Assembly: GCA_964034945.1 (NCBI GenBank)
Contig: OZ035962.1
Span: forward strand, 21,175,530-21,239,529
Source: Chrysopilus asiliformis
Taxonomy: Eukaryota > Arthropoda > Insecta > Diptera > Rhagionidae
Direction: 5' to 3'
DNA: 64,000 nt
Shown here: piece after piece, positions 63,927 through 64,000 of the stretch
Numbering within the stretch: position 1 is the stretch's first letter
Layout: each line of letters starts with the position of its first letter
Made by a program: the position numbers and the translations under genes
Notes under the pieces: generated by a model
The model's database searches: none
What the model was told of the DNA's origin: nothing
The model's input: only the letters and a program-made list of their open reading frames with translations

Positions 63927-64000
63927 ATATCAAGAGATTATTATTCATTTTGTAAACGAATTTAAACTGTATTTATTAAATACATTTATAATTTATTTTG

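Noticed and set aside
1..64000. tRNA and rRNA genes
   Set aside because: GGTTCGAA-like strings (for example near 905) lack paired arms and the other tRNA boxes; no rRNA-like block seen.

Overview
The window looks like nuclear DNA of an arthropod, probably an insect. It is strongly AT-rich, has no recognisable host gene, and carries many terminal-inverted-repeat elements, spliceosomal GT...AG introns, a LINE reverse-transcriptase remnant and a complete gypsy-like endogenous retrovirus (errantivirus). I cannot name the species; no tRNA, rRNA, CRISPR array or prokaryotic feature is visible.

Layout. (1) 1-12.9 kb: no convincing genes, but a dense series of short non-autonomous DNA transposons, many with readable target duplications (TTAA, TA, TAA/TTA), several nested in one another. 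(2) 12.9-53.6 kb: a mosaic of pieces of Polinton/Maverick-type viruses on both strands. Hallmarks present are two different protein-primed family B DNA polymerases, two retroviral-type integrase copies, a double-jelly-roll major capsid protein, a penton-like minor capsid piece and a parvovirus-type phospholipase A2-like protein. Two further conserved proteins look to me like known Polinton-associated families. No packaging ATPase or adenain-type protease was found. Among these lie small genes in multi-copy families: family A/A' (about 130 aa, ending in YLHWGDS or HINWATD), family B (about 110-160 aa, resembling an OB-fold ssDNA-binding protein, often with an acidic/basic tail), family G, and family H (about 400 aa, with a C2H2 finger). 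Most copies are broken by stops, frameshifts or chimeric joins; five or six small ORFs are intact. (3) 35,464-42,306: a complete errantivirus with two 374-bp LTRs that look identical, gag, pol and env all open, and a 4-bp CGCA target duplication. It sits inside a family H copy. (4) 53.6-64 kb: a LINE remnant, a degraded LTR retrotransposon with a gag ORF, an 834-bp foldback pair, and a hAT-like element hosting two other elements.

How the parts fit. The mosaic genes have their own TATA boxes and, in family A, a short 5'-UTR intron; in two copies splicing would create the start codon itself. Replication (polymerase, putative ssDNA-binding proteins), integration (integrase) and capsid (major capsid, penton, PLA2-like) functions belong to a Polinton-like virus, but no intact virus remains. 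Shared lesions and microhomology joins show that the pieces were rearranged and duplicated after they had already broken. The errantivirus came last.
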